Of a stretch of 6,221 nucleotides of DNA, positions 1 to 4,960 are shown one piece after another. Source of the DNA: a bacterium (GTDB lineage Bacteria > Verrucomicrobiota > Verrucomicrobiae > Limisphaerales > J093). The stretch covers positions 1-6,221 of the forward strand of contig JAKCAB010000189.1 of NCBI GenBank assembly GCA_021839785.1. Reading direction: 5' to 3'. The notes under the pieces are model-generated. The model saw nothing but the letters and a program-made list of their open reading frames with translations, was not told where the DNA came from and did not search any database. Position numbers and translations under genes: made by a program. Numbering within the stretch: the stretch's first letter is position 1; each line of letters begins with the position of its first letter.

Positions 1-618
1 CACGGTGGCGGCCACGAACTGGGCCACCGACCCGCCTTGCTTCACCACGTCGAAACACTTCACCGCCGCCGCCAAGTCCCCGATCTTGGACGACGCCACG
101 AAACCCACGTTTGGCGTCTTCTTGCGCTGGAAGGCGGACGTGTACACGAGGAATCCGCCGCTGCCGGCGAACTGAAAGTCCGCGTAAAGCACCGGCTTGC
201 CGGAGGTGGCGATGGTCTGCACCACCTGGTTCCAGCAATTCATCTGGTAAACCAGGTAGCCGTCGATCGACGCGGTTTGGTCGGCTTCGAGGATCTTCTT
301 GGCCTGCTCCGCGCCGGTGGCCAGCGAGGGCAGGAATTCGAAGCCCGGACAACGCTGGGTCAACTCGCGGTTGATCCGGCCCATCACTGGCACGAAGTCG
401 AAGCCTTTGTTCGGCCAGTCCGGTCCGGGTTGCTGCGGTGCGTGGAGGGCATAGACGATGCGAATGCGCGTCTTGTCTTTGGTTTCTGCGGCGCGCAGCA
501 GGGAGGGGGAGGTCAGCAGGCCGAGCGCTCCGACGCAGGCGGTGGAAGTCTGGGCGAGGAAGCGGCGGCAGTTCATCGGGCAGCAGGCACAGGCCGAAGG
601 CAGGTTCTGAGTGTTCAT
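1..618 (-). CDS. Tat-signal protein, tentatively sugar-isomerase-like; C-terminus beyond left edge
   Basis: The minus strand is open from an ATG at 618-616 to the window edge, giving 206 residues with the C-terminus missing. Residues 15-45 form a Tat-type signal: MNCRRFL, then a mildly hydrophobic alanine/leucine stretch ending LLRAAE, so export in folded form is likely. A second ATG (codon 15, 576-574) starts directly before CRRFL and would give a more typical short n-region; neither start has a clear Shine-Dalgarno site. The mature part (KTRIRIVYALHA near 49-60, then SIDGYLVYQMNCWNQVVQTI at 117-136 and GKPVLYADFQFAGSGG at 140-155) alternates predicted beta strands and helices. It recalls the N-terminal Rossmann-like domain of the L-fucose/L-arabinose isomerase superfamily, where similar 'vvqtia..gkPvl' segments occur. 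That family call is from memory of patterns and is weak; catalytic residues would lie off the window. The gene itself is secure from continuous protein-like sequence. It is divergent from the small gene at 964. Confidence 0.8.
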   Translation of the reverse strand, partial: MNTQNLPSACACCPMNCRRFLAQTSTACVGALGLLTSPSLLRAAETKDKTRIRIVYALHAPQQPGPDWPNKGFDFVPVMGRINRELTQRCPGFEFLPSLATGAEQAKKILEADQTASIDGYLVYQMNCWNQVVQTIATSGKPVLYADFQFAGSGGFLVYTSAFQRKKTPNVGFVASSKIGDLAAAVKCFDVVKQGGSVAQFVAATV

Positions 619-963
619 GGCTGGTAAGCTGGTTTTGATCCGTCAGGCGATGGCTTGGTATTTGGACCCTTCGGCGCCATCAGAGCAACTGGAAAGTGAA
701 GCGCAGAAACTGAGCATCAATTGGCACAGACAGGCTTCCCCCCCATCGGCCGGCAAGGGCGATTCCAACACTCGCTCAACCGTCCTGGCGGCTCCCGGCG
801 GTGGTTGATCGGAAGCCGGCTTCGCCGGGGTGGGACTTGACCGGCCGCGCCGGTGGCCTTACCGGTTGAAAAGTTCTACCCCGGCTGGAGGCTCGGTATC
901 TCTTGGCTTGGCCCGGCGGCGCGTGGAATGAACTGCGGATCACCGAATCGACCTGTTGGCGTT
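619..963. other. Intergenic region, 345 bp, with palindromes
   Basis: This stretch separates the minus-strand Tat-signal gene from the plus-strand small gene. It should contain the promoter of the Tat-signal gene on its left side, but I see no convincing -35/-10 pair or Shine-Dalgarno site. A 65-codon open frame at 611-808 has no protein-like character and is not called. The right half (812-885) holds the palindrome and hairpin listed separately. Confidence 0.6.
812..885. repeat. Perfect 12-bp palindrome followed by a long hairpin
   Basis: GAAGCCGGCTTC at 812-823 is a perfect palindrome. It abuts a longer inverted repeat: 824-838 (GCCGGGGTGGGACTT) pairs with 871-885 (AAGTTCTACCCCGGC) over 15 positions, 13 Watson-Crick and two G-U when transcribed on the plus strand. 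Inside the arms, 840-844 (ACCGG) can pair either with 850-854 or with 862-866 (both CCGGT), so two alternative inner folds exist. No T-run follows, so this is not a standard intrinsic terminator. It could be a repetitive palindromic element, a small non-autonomous mobile remnant or an RNA regulatory structure upstream of the gene at 964. The pairing is read directly from the sequence; the role is unknown. Confidence 0.6.
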
Positions 964-1161
964 ATGAACACCTACAAAGTTCTGCTGCGGGACCGGCCCG
1001 ATGAATTCGTGGTGGCCCATCGGTATCGGCGTGAGGGAGACCAGTATGTCTTTGAGGACGACGAGGACTCGGAGGTCCAGTTCTTCGATGCCGCCGAGGT
1101 TGTGGGGATCATGATCGTGCCTCCGGAGGGCTTGGACACGCCCGGCAGCCGGGCGGCGTGA
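964..1161 (+). CDS. Small acidic conserved-looking protein of unknown function (65 aa)
   Basis: ATG at 964 to TGA at 1159-1161 encodes 65 residues beginning MNTYKVLLRDRPDEFVVAHR. The body alternates short hydrophobic strands with charged turns: YKVLL, EFVVA, QYVFEDDEDSEVQFF, then AAEVVGIMIV, which suggests a small all-beta or beta-rich cytoplasmic fold with an acidic loop at about residues 31-36. No signal peptide, membrane segment or metal-binding motif is visible. Similar short 'YkV.l.d.pdefvvA..Y...gd.yvF.d.....vqFF.aaeV' proteins are familiar as uncharacterised hypotheticals, which is why I accept it as a gene despite its size; no function can be given. The frame is open back to 853 and an in-frame ATG at 928 would add 12 residues, but the recognisable domain begins at 964. 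No clear ribosome-binding site precedes either start. A 12-bp palindrome follows the stop by 9 bp. Confidence 0.68.
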   Translation: MNTYKVLLRDRPDEFVVAHRYRREGDQYVFEDDEDSEVQFFDAAEVVGIMIVPPEGLDTPGSRAA

Positions 1162-1170
1162 AAGCCGGAC

Positions 1171-1213
1171 CACCCGCGGGTGCACCTGCCAGCCCTTTCG
1201 GCGCCCCGCCGAA
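1171..1213. terminator. Possible factor-dependent terminator: palindrome plus 7-bp hairpin
   Basis: CACCCGCGGGTG at 1171-1182 is a perfect 12-bp palindrome starting 9 bp after the stop of the 65-residue gene. It is followed by TTCGGCG (1197-1203), a CCC loop and CGCCGAA (1207-1213), a perfect 7-bp stem. Neither is followed by a T-run, so intrinsic termination is doubtful. They may equally be part of the repeat cluster that follows. Confidence 0.35.
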
Positions 1214-1219
1214 CCCGGG

Positions 1220-1454
1220 AGCCGCTGGTGTCTCACCGATACAAAGGACCGCGGATGTCTAACCCGCGCAAAAGCAGGAGCGCAGGTGTCCAACCTGCCT
1301 TGGCGCGCGGCTGTCCCAGCCGCAGAAGCGCGGGATCCAGCCCACGCCGGGCTTCCGACTGGCCCCGGCTTGCCAAACCTTGGAGCCGTGGTGGCGCTGA
1401 CCTTTTGCCGAATCGAAGCCCGCGACCCTTTGCGTCGGTGAGACACCAGCGGCT
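1220..1454. repeat. 235-bp MITE-like element with 35-bp terminal inverted repeats
   Basis: The left end (1220-1254, starting AGCCGCTGGTGTCTCACCGA) matches the reverse complement of the right end (1420-1454) at 31 of 35 positions. The interior has no coding capacity. Internally it has two parts: a hairpin series at 1227-1323 and a part shared with a second copy at 2252-2397. The shared part extends 13 bp beyond the right inverted repeat, to 1467, so the true element border on that side may be 1467 and not 1454. I see no clear target-site duplication flanking 1220-1454 and no transposase in the window, so mobility in trans is only an inference. Confidence 0.65.
1227..1323 (+). repeat. Four related TGTC-loop mini-hairpins
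   Basis: Four successive small inverted repeats share a central TGTC[C/T] followed by [A/C]A[C/G]C. They are 1227-1237 (GGTG-TCT-CACC), 1250-1268 (CGCGG, 9-nt loop, CCGCG), 1282-1298 (GCAGGT-GTCCA-ACCTGC) and 1307-1323 (GCGGCTG-TCC-CAGCCGC). The TGTC cores start at 1229, 1256, 1287 and 1312, so spacing is 25-31 bp. A fifth, in reverse orientation, lies at 1437-1447. Stems differ in sequence while the loop is retained, a pattern of compensatory change that suggests the hairpin itself matters. Role unknown; REP/BIME-like elements are the closest known kind. Confidence 0.55.
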
Positions 1455-1467
1455 GCGACCGAGACGG
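1322..1467 (-). repeat. 146-bp interspersed repeat, copy 1 (inverted relative to copy 2)
   Basis: Read on the minus strand, 1467 to 1322 aligns without gaps to 2252-2397 on the plus strand. By hand I count six mismatches in 146 positions (about 96% identity). Mismatches are confined to two patches in the middle, while the end carrying the inverted-repeat sequence is identical. Copy 1 begins inside the fourth TGTC hairpin, so the shared unit is the right-hand module of the 235-bp element plus 13 bp outside its inverted repeat. Confidence 0.85.
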
Positions 1468-1525
1468 TCGCGCGCCTCAAATCGGGATGCGTCCCTTTTA
1501 AACGAGAGGTGAGGCCAGGTTCCGG

Positions 1526-2143
1526 TTATTCCGCCTTGACGCTGGTCTGCTTGGTGGGAACCAGCTTCTGACTCGGATACCCTTCGACCTTCTCGCCGCG
1601 CACCCGGAGCGAATGCGCCAGCGCGTACTTGAATTCCTCTGGCGCGGTTGCCAGGGCCGCCCGCAGCGCGCTCACGGCCGCCGGGTGCGGGAGGCGCTCC
1701 AACGCACAACGCGCGGCTTCGCGCACCTCGGCTTTCGCGAGCTGCGCCGCGATCGGTCCGACGGCCGGCTCGTCACCGATCTCGGAAAGCATCCACACCG
1801 CCTCCCGGCAAACCGGCGCCGCGGCGGTGGCGAGCAAGCCGATGAGTTCCCGGGCCACGGCCTGGCGCTCCGCGTCCGCACCCGGCCGGCCCGCTTGGCG
1901 GACGATTTTCCACAAGCCGCGTGTTGCCGCGCGGGCGATCTCGAAGTCCGAATCCGTCATAACCGCGGCAAGCGGCTTGACGGCGGCGGCGCCGTACGCG
2001 GCCGCACCTTGCCAGGCGGGGCCGCGCACTTTGTCGTCCGTGCTTCGGATTCTGGCGATCAAATCGCTGACATCGCCGGCAGCGGCGGCGAGGGCGGAGG
2101 CGGTCAGCGCAGGGGCGGCGGTCAGGGGCGGCGAAGTCTTCAT
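1526..2143 (-). CDS. HEAT-repeat protein (205 aa), possibly exported
   Basis: ATG at 2143-2141 to a TAA at 1528-1526 encodes 205 residues. From about residue 24 the protein consists of tandem helical pairs of the HEAT/PBS-lyase type: roughly 24-62 (DVSDLIARIRSTDDKVRGPAWQ onward), 66-104 (FEIARAATRGLWKIV), 108-136 (VCREAVWMLSEIG, then AVGPIAAQL), 138-164 (AEVREAARCALERLPHPAAV) and 165-188. These form an alpha-solenoid used for protein-protein contacts, so a scaffold or adaptor role is likely; no catalytic residues are visible. Residues 1-23 (MKTSPPLTAAPALTASALAA) are alanine-rich and could be a weak signal peptide, but lack a strong hydrophobic core. The C-terminal 20 residues are polar and probably disordered. 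No Shine-Dalgarno site precedes the ATG. The gene stands alone, with inverted copies of a 146-bp repeat beyond each end and no co-directional neighbour in the window. Confidence 0.82.
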   Translation of the reverse strand: MKTSPPLTAAPALTASALAAAAGDVSDLIARIRSTDDKVRGPAWQGAAAYGAAAVKPLAAVMTDSDFEIARAATRGLWKIVRQAGRPGADAERQAVARELIGLLATAAAPVCREAVWMLSEIGDEPAVGPIAAQLAKAEVREAARCALERLPHPAAVSALRAALATAPEEFKYALAHSLRVRGEKVEGYPSQKLVPTKQTSVKAE

Positions 2144-2447
2144 GGTGTGGAAATCGTCTGAATGCTATGCCCACGGCGTGCCTTCCGACCAGCCTTTTCA
2201 AGCAAGCGCGCGCGACTTAGCGGGCACAGCTCAATTTTTGGCGGCGCGCGGCCGTCTCGGTCGCAGCCGCTGGTGTCTCACCGACGCAAAGGGTCGCGGG
2301 CTTCGATTCGGCCAAAGCTCAGCACCACCACGGCTCCAAGGTTTGGCAAGCCGGGGCCGGTCGGAGACCCGGCGTGGGCTGGATCCCGCGCTTCTGCCGG
2401 ATTAACCGTGTTTGACGGGCCGGCTTCCATTAAGCTCCGCGCATCGC
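2144..2447. other. Intergenic region, 304 bp, half of it repeat copy 2
   Basis: This stretch lies between the divergent HEAT-repeat and methyltransferase genes and must carry both promoters unless they are transcribed from within the repeat. The 146-bp repeat fills 2252-2397. The 50 bp directly upstream of the methyltransferase start are unique sequence without a clear Shine-Dalgarno site. I could not pick out a convincing -35/-10 pair for either gene. Confidence 0.6.
2252..2397 (+). repeat. 146-bp interspersed repeat, copy 2 (partial element)
   Basis: This copy is nearly identical to the reverse complement of 1322-1467. It contains one end of the 235-bp element (AGCCGCTGGTGTCTCACCGA from 2265) and the shared interior. 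Homology stops at 2397, exactly where copy 1 enters its fourth TGTC hairpin. The hairpin series and the opposite inverted repeat are absent, so this is a truncated or single-module copy. It ends about 50 bp upstream of the methyltransferase start codon. Confidence 0.85.
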
Positions 2448-3653
2448 ATGTCTGACGCCCTCGATGAATGGCTCGCCCGGCTGCGCCAGGCCTGGGAGCA
2501 AGGCACGCTCGTGAAGTTGACACTGGGCGCCCACCGTGGCGCCGAGGCTTCGCTGCGGAACGTCTTCGCGCGACCGGTCGCACTCCGCGCCGGGACACGG
2601 TTGTCGTTCGTGTTTCGGCACGCGACGAAGGACATCACCAAAAACCTGCCGCTGGCCGAAGCGCTGGAACTGGTCGCCCGCAGCTTGGGGGCCGACTTCG
2701 GCAGCGCGCACCTGTTCACCACCGAGGCGGAGTGGGAGCTTCAACTTCCGGCCGGCGGCGAACCGCGGTTGGAGAAGCGCCCGGCGCGGCACGGTGTTCC
2801 GGCGGCAACTGCGCACGACCGCGAAAAGCCGCGCCTCGTCGATGCCGCCGCTCCGTGGCTGCGCGCCTTGGGCGTGACCAACGCCGACGGGCAGGTGCGC
2901 GAAGGCATGGCCGCGAAATTTCGGCAGATCGACAAATTCGTTGAAATCCTGCAGCACAGCCTGGCCGGACTGCCGCCGCGAGCGGACCGCGCCTTGACGC
3001 TGGTGGACATGGGTTGCGGCAAAGGCTACCTGACCTTCGCGGCTTTCGACTGGCTGCGGCGCGCCGGGTGGCAACCCTTGGAAGTGCGCGGCCTCGAGGC
3101 CCGCGAGGATCTGGTGGCGCTGTGCAATCGCGTGGCGTTGGCGGAGCATGGCGACGGTCTGCGATTCGAGCGCGGCACGATCGCCAGCGCCACGCTGGAG
3201 CGCGTGGACGTGCTGGTGGCCTTGCACGCGTGCGACACGGCCACGGACGATGCCATTGCCAAAGGCATCCAGGCCGGAGCCGCGCTGATTCTGGTGGCGC
3301 CGTGCTGTCACAAGGAACTGCGTCCGCAATTGCAGGCCCCGCCCGTGCTCAGTGGCGCGCTCAAGCACGGCATTTTCCGCGAGCGACAGGCCGAGTTCGT
3401 CACCGACGCCTTGCGGGCCGGGTTGCTCGAATGGGCCGGCTACCAGACCAAGGTGTTCGAGTTCATTTCCACCGAGCACACCGCCAAGAACCTGATGATC
3501 GCGGCCGTGAAACGGGAGTCGCCTCGTCACCGCGAGGATGTGGCCGCAAAGGTGCGTGGGCTGGCCGAGTTCTATGGCATTCATTCGCAACGGTTGGCGC
3601 GGCAATTGGGCTTCGAGTTCGGCGGCGGGATCGGCCTGGGCGCCGGGGGTTAG
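2448..3653 (+). CDS. Class I SAM-dependent methyltransferase, METTL25/TRM13-like (Methyltransf_32 type)
   Basis: ATG at 2448 to TAG at 3651-3653 gives 401 residues. A TTG 12 codons upstream is in frame, but the protein-like sequence starts at MSDALDEWLARL. The N-terminal 100 residues (LVKLTLGAHR, then LSFVFRHATKDITKNLPLAEAL at 52-73) form an accessory domain. The catalytic Rossmann fold starts near 150: REGMAAKFRQIDKFVEIL at 151-168, motif I VDMGCGKGYLTF at 186-197 for S-adenosylmethionine binding, acidic GLEARE at 215-220, ALHACDTATDDAI at 258-270 and PCCHKEL at 285-291. EHTAKNLMIAA at 343-353 lies near the C-terminus. The GCGKGYL plus ALHAC...D plus PCCHKE set is characteristic of the family that includes METTL25 and the TRM13 tRNA methyltransferases. 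The substrate is not evident; a tRNA or other RNA target is plausible by family resemblance only. The protein is cytoplasmic with no signal sequence, and no operon partner upstream is visible. Confidence 0.9.
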   Translation: MSDALDEWLARLRQAWEQGTLVKLTLGAHRGAEASLRNVFARPVALRAGTRLSFVFRHATKDITKNLPLAEALELVARSLGADFGSAHLFTTEAEWELQLPAGGEPRLEKRPARHGVPAATAHDREKPRLVDAAAPWLRALGVTNADGQVREGMAAKFRQIDKFVEILQHSLAGLPPRADRALTLVDMGCGKGYLTFAAFDWLRRAGWQPLEVRGLEAREDLVALCNRVALAEHGDGLRFERGTIASATLERVDVLVALHACDTATDDAIAKGIQAGAALILVAPCCHKELRPQLQAPPVLSGALKHGIFRERQAEFVTDALRAGLLEWAGYQTKVFEFISTEHTAKNLMIAAVKRESPRHREDVAAKVRGLAEFYGIHSQRLARQLGFEFGGGIGLGAGG

Positions 3654-3654
3654 G

Positions 3655-3673
3655 ACCGTTGAAGGCAAACGGT
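3655..3673 (+). terminator. Weak hairpin after methyltransferase stop
   Basis: ACCGTT (3655-3660), a 7-nt loop and AACGGT (3668-3673) form a 6-bp stem 1 bp after the methyltransferase stop codon. The nearest T-run (five T at 3694-3698) is about 20 bp away and lies next to the GGAGG of the following small frame, so this is at most a weak terminator or an mRNA end-stabilising hairpin. Confidence 0.3.
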
Positions 3674-3704
3674 TCGAGGCACGGAGAATGCTGTTTTTGG
3701 AGGT

Positions 3705-3866
3705 ATGAACGCTGAAATCATCAAAGGTCGGACGAAGGCGGAAATGCTGGCGACGTTCGCGCGGCGGCACCGGCGACCGGCGGTTGCGCCGGGCGGCGAG
3801 CGCCGGCGAGCGGTGTCCAGTCCGCCCGCGCCGGTCAAAGCGCCCTGTCCGTCCACGCCGGGCTAA
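3705..3866 (+). CDS. Possible small basic protein, unknown function (53 aa)
   Basis: ATG at 3705 to TAA at 3864-3866 encodes 53 residues beginning MNAEIIKGRTKAEMLATFAR. The first 23 residues look like a real amphipathic helix with mixed codons. From RRHRRPAVAPGG onward the sequence is arginine- and proline-rich and could be disordered or simply GC-rich readthrough. GGAGG at 3699-3703 precedes the ATG by only one base, closer than the usual 5-9, which weakens the start assignment. The frame sits between the methyltransferase (51 bp upstream) and GH62 (31 bp downstream), in the same direction, so it could be co-transcribed with either. It may be spurious; I keep it because of the helix-like N-terminus and the purine-rich motif. 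Confidence 0.38.
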   Translation: MNAEIIKGRTKAEMLATFARRHRRPAVAPGGERRRAVSSPPAPVKAPCPSTPG

Positions 3867-3887
3867 GCTTCCGTTCGTGGATTGACT

Positions 3888-3892
3888 GGAGG
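3888..3892 (+). promoter_or_regulatory. Ribosome binding site of the GH62 gene
   Basis: GGAGG lies five bases upstream of the ATG at 3898. It is the only well-spaced Shine-Dalgarno site I find in the window and fixes the GH62 start, which also places the signal peptide at the N-terminus. Confidence 0.75.
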
Positions 3893-3897
3893 CCGCC

Positions 3898-4923
3898 ATG
3901 CGATTCGCCACCCCGTTGTGTTTGGCGCTGATCGGCGCGTTTTGGCCATGCACTGGAGTGGCTGCCGACGCGCCTTGGCGGGCGTTCGCGGACGGGCGAT
4001 TCGCCTGGAAGGCGTCGGGGCCGCTGATCGATCCCGGTCCCAGCCGCAACGCGGCGGACCCGCACCTTGCGCTGAAGGATCCCAGCGTGGTTTTCCAGGA
4101 CGGGCGATGGCACTTGTTCGCCACGCGGCGGCAAAAGTCCGGCAAGGTCGGGATCGAATACCTGGCGTTCCGCGACTGGTCCGAGGCCAACGCGGCGCCC
4201 CGGCACGACCTCGCCTTGCACGGCCAGTATTACTGCGCGCCGCAGGTCTTCTTCTTCACGCCGCAACAACGCTGGTATTTGATTTACCAGCTCGCGGACA
4301 GCAATCGAACGCCAGCGTTCGGCCCGTTTTTCTCGACCACCACCAACCTCGCGGACCCGCAATCGTGGAGCCGCCCAGCGCCGATGGTGACGAACGCGCC
4401 GGCCAAGCCCAAGTGGCTGGATTTCTGGGTCATTTGCGACGCGACGAACGCCCACCTGTTTTACACCTCGCTGGACGGGCACCTGTGGCGGCGGGACGCG
4501 CGGAAAAGCGATTTCCCGCTCGGCTGGTCGGAGCCGCGGCTGGCGCTCGCCGGTGACATCTTCGAGGCCTCGCACACTTACAAGCTGAAAGGCCTCGACC
4601 GCTACTTGACAATCATCGAAGCCCAAGGCGGCGGGCGGCGCTACTACCAGGCTTACCTGGCAGACCGGCTCGACGGGCCGTGGCGAGGTTTGGCGGACAC
4701 GGTGGAAAGACCCTTCGCCGCCGCGGCGAATGTCGCGCAGGATACCGCGTGGACGGCGAACATCAGCCACGGGGAATTGTTGCGCGCCGGGGTGGACGAG
4801 TTCCTGGAGGTCGATCCCGCCAACGTGCGGTTTTTGTTCCAAGGAGCGAGCGACGCCGAATATCGCGGCGCCGGCTACGGCGGCATCCCCTGGCGGCTCG
4901 GGTTGCTGGAAATGCAGCGCTGA
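3898..4923 (+). CDS. Secreted GH62 alpha-L-arabinofuranosidase
   Basis: This 341-residue protein has a signal peptide (MRFATPLCLALIGAFWPC, probable cleavage after VAA at 21-23) followed by a complete GH62 domain. GH62 enzymes are inverting, five-bladed beta-propeller arabinofuranosidases of clan GH-F that remove alpha-1,2/1,3-linked L-arabinose from arabinoxylan. Family hallmarks seen in order: FAWKASGPLIDP at 35-46, KDPSVVFQDGRWHLFA at 60-75 with D61 as expected catalytic base, FRDWSEANAAP at 91-101, CAPQVFFF at 113-120, WYLIYQ at 126-131, WLDFWVICD at 173-181 with D175 as likely pKa modulator, IFEASHTYKL at 221-230 with E223 as expected catalytic acid, EAQGGGRRYYQAYLA at 241-255, WTANISHGELLR at 285-296 and the closing PWRLGLLEMQR. 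The catalytic set is intact. There is no carbohydrate-binding module or lipobox, so the product should be periplasmic or secreted. GGAGG five bases before the ATG supports the start. The gene converges with the hydrogenase gene. Confidence 0.93.
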   Translation: MRFATPLCLALIGAFWPCTGVAADAPWRAFADGRFAWKASGPLIDPGPSRNAADPHLALKDPSVVFQDGRWHLFATRRQKSGKVGIEYLAFRDWSEANAAPRHDLALHGQYYCAPQVFFFTPQQRWYLIYQLADSNRTPAFGPFFSTTTNLADPQSWSRPAPMVTNAPAKPKWLDFWVICDATNAHLFYTSLDGHLWRRDARKSDFPLGWSEPRLALAGDIFEASHTYKLKGLDRYLTIIEAQGGGRRYYQAYLADRLDGPWRGLADTVERPFAAAANVAQDTAWTANISHGELLRAGVDEFLEVDPANVRFLFQGASDAEYRGAGYGGIPWRLGLLEMQR

Positions 4924-4936
4924 GCGAAGCTCCACC

Positions 4937-4952
4937 GCGGGACCGATCCCGC
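4937..4952. terminator. Candidate bidirectional terminator hairpin between convergent genes
   Basis: GCGGGA (4937-4942), loop CCGA and TCCCGC (4947-4952) form a perfect 6-bp stem in the 37-bp gap between the converging GH62 and hydrogenase genes. It reads the same from both sides, as expected for a shared terminator. No T-run follows in either direction, so it would be a non-canonical terminator. Confidence 0.45.
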
Positions 4953-4960
4953 CAGGCGGC

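Larger units (their letters stand above)
1162..1525. other. Palindrome-rich non-coding region, 364 bp
   Basis: No credible gene lies here; open frames on both strands read through repeats and have arginine/proline-rich, non-protein-like translations. The stretch contains, in order, a perfect palindrome (1171-1182), a 7-bp hairpin (1197-1213), four TGTC-loop hairpins (1227-1323) and the inverted-repeat-bounded element (1220-1454), whose homology to the copy at 2252-2397 continues to 1467. The last 58 bp before the HEAT-repeat gene's stop codon show nothing recognisable. Confidence 0.65.

Noticed and set aside
37..627. 196-codon plus-strand open frame at the left end
   Set aside because: Antisense to the Tat-signal gene; the minus-strand translation has a coherent signal peptide and strand/helix pattern, while this one is low-complexity.
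1227..1323. CRISPR array
   Set aside because: The four TGTC units are short, have differing stems and irregular 25-31 bp spacing, with no constant direct repeat, no spacers of regular size and no cas genes.
940..1709. Minus-strand open frames of 158-168 codons over the repeat region
   Set aside because: They translate the interspersed repeats and overlap either the 65-residue gene or the end of the HEAT-repeat gene; no protein-like pattern.
1322..2397. Composite transposon or insertion sequence carrying the HEAT-repeat gene
   Set aside because: The repeats are too short to be insertion sequences, there is no transposase and no evident target duplication; kept only as an inverted repeat pair.
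2412..2447. TTG start for the methyltransferase 12 codons upstream
   Set aside because: The added residues (MTGRLPLSSAHR) do not resemble the family N-terminus, and the ATG at 2448 is the better start.
2430..4190. 586-codon minus-strand open frame running opposite the methyltransferase, the 53-residue frame and the start of GH62
   Set aside because: It spans three plus-strand features, its translation is arginine/glutamine/proline-rich without recognisable motifs, and such antisense frames are common in GC-rich DNA. The plus-strand genes have clear family motifs.
3835..4935. 366-codon minus-strand open frame opposite GH62
   Set aside because: Shadow of the GH62 gene, whose plus-strand motifs and Shine-Dalgarno site are unambiguous.
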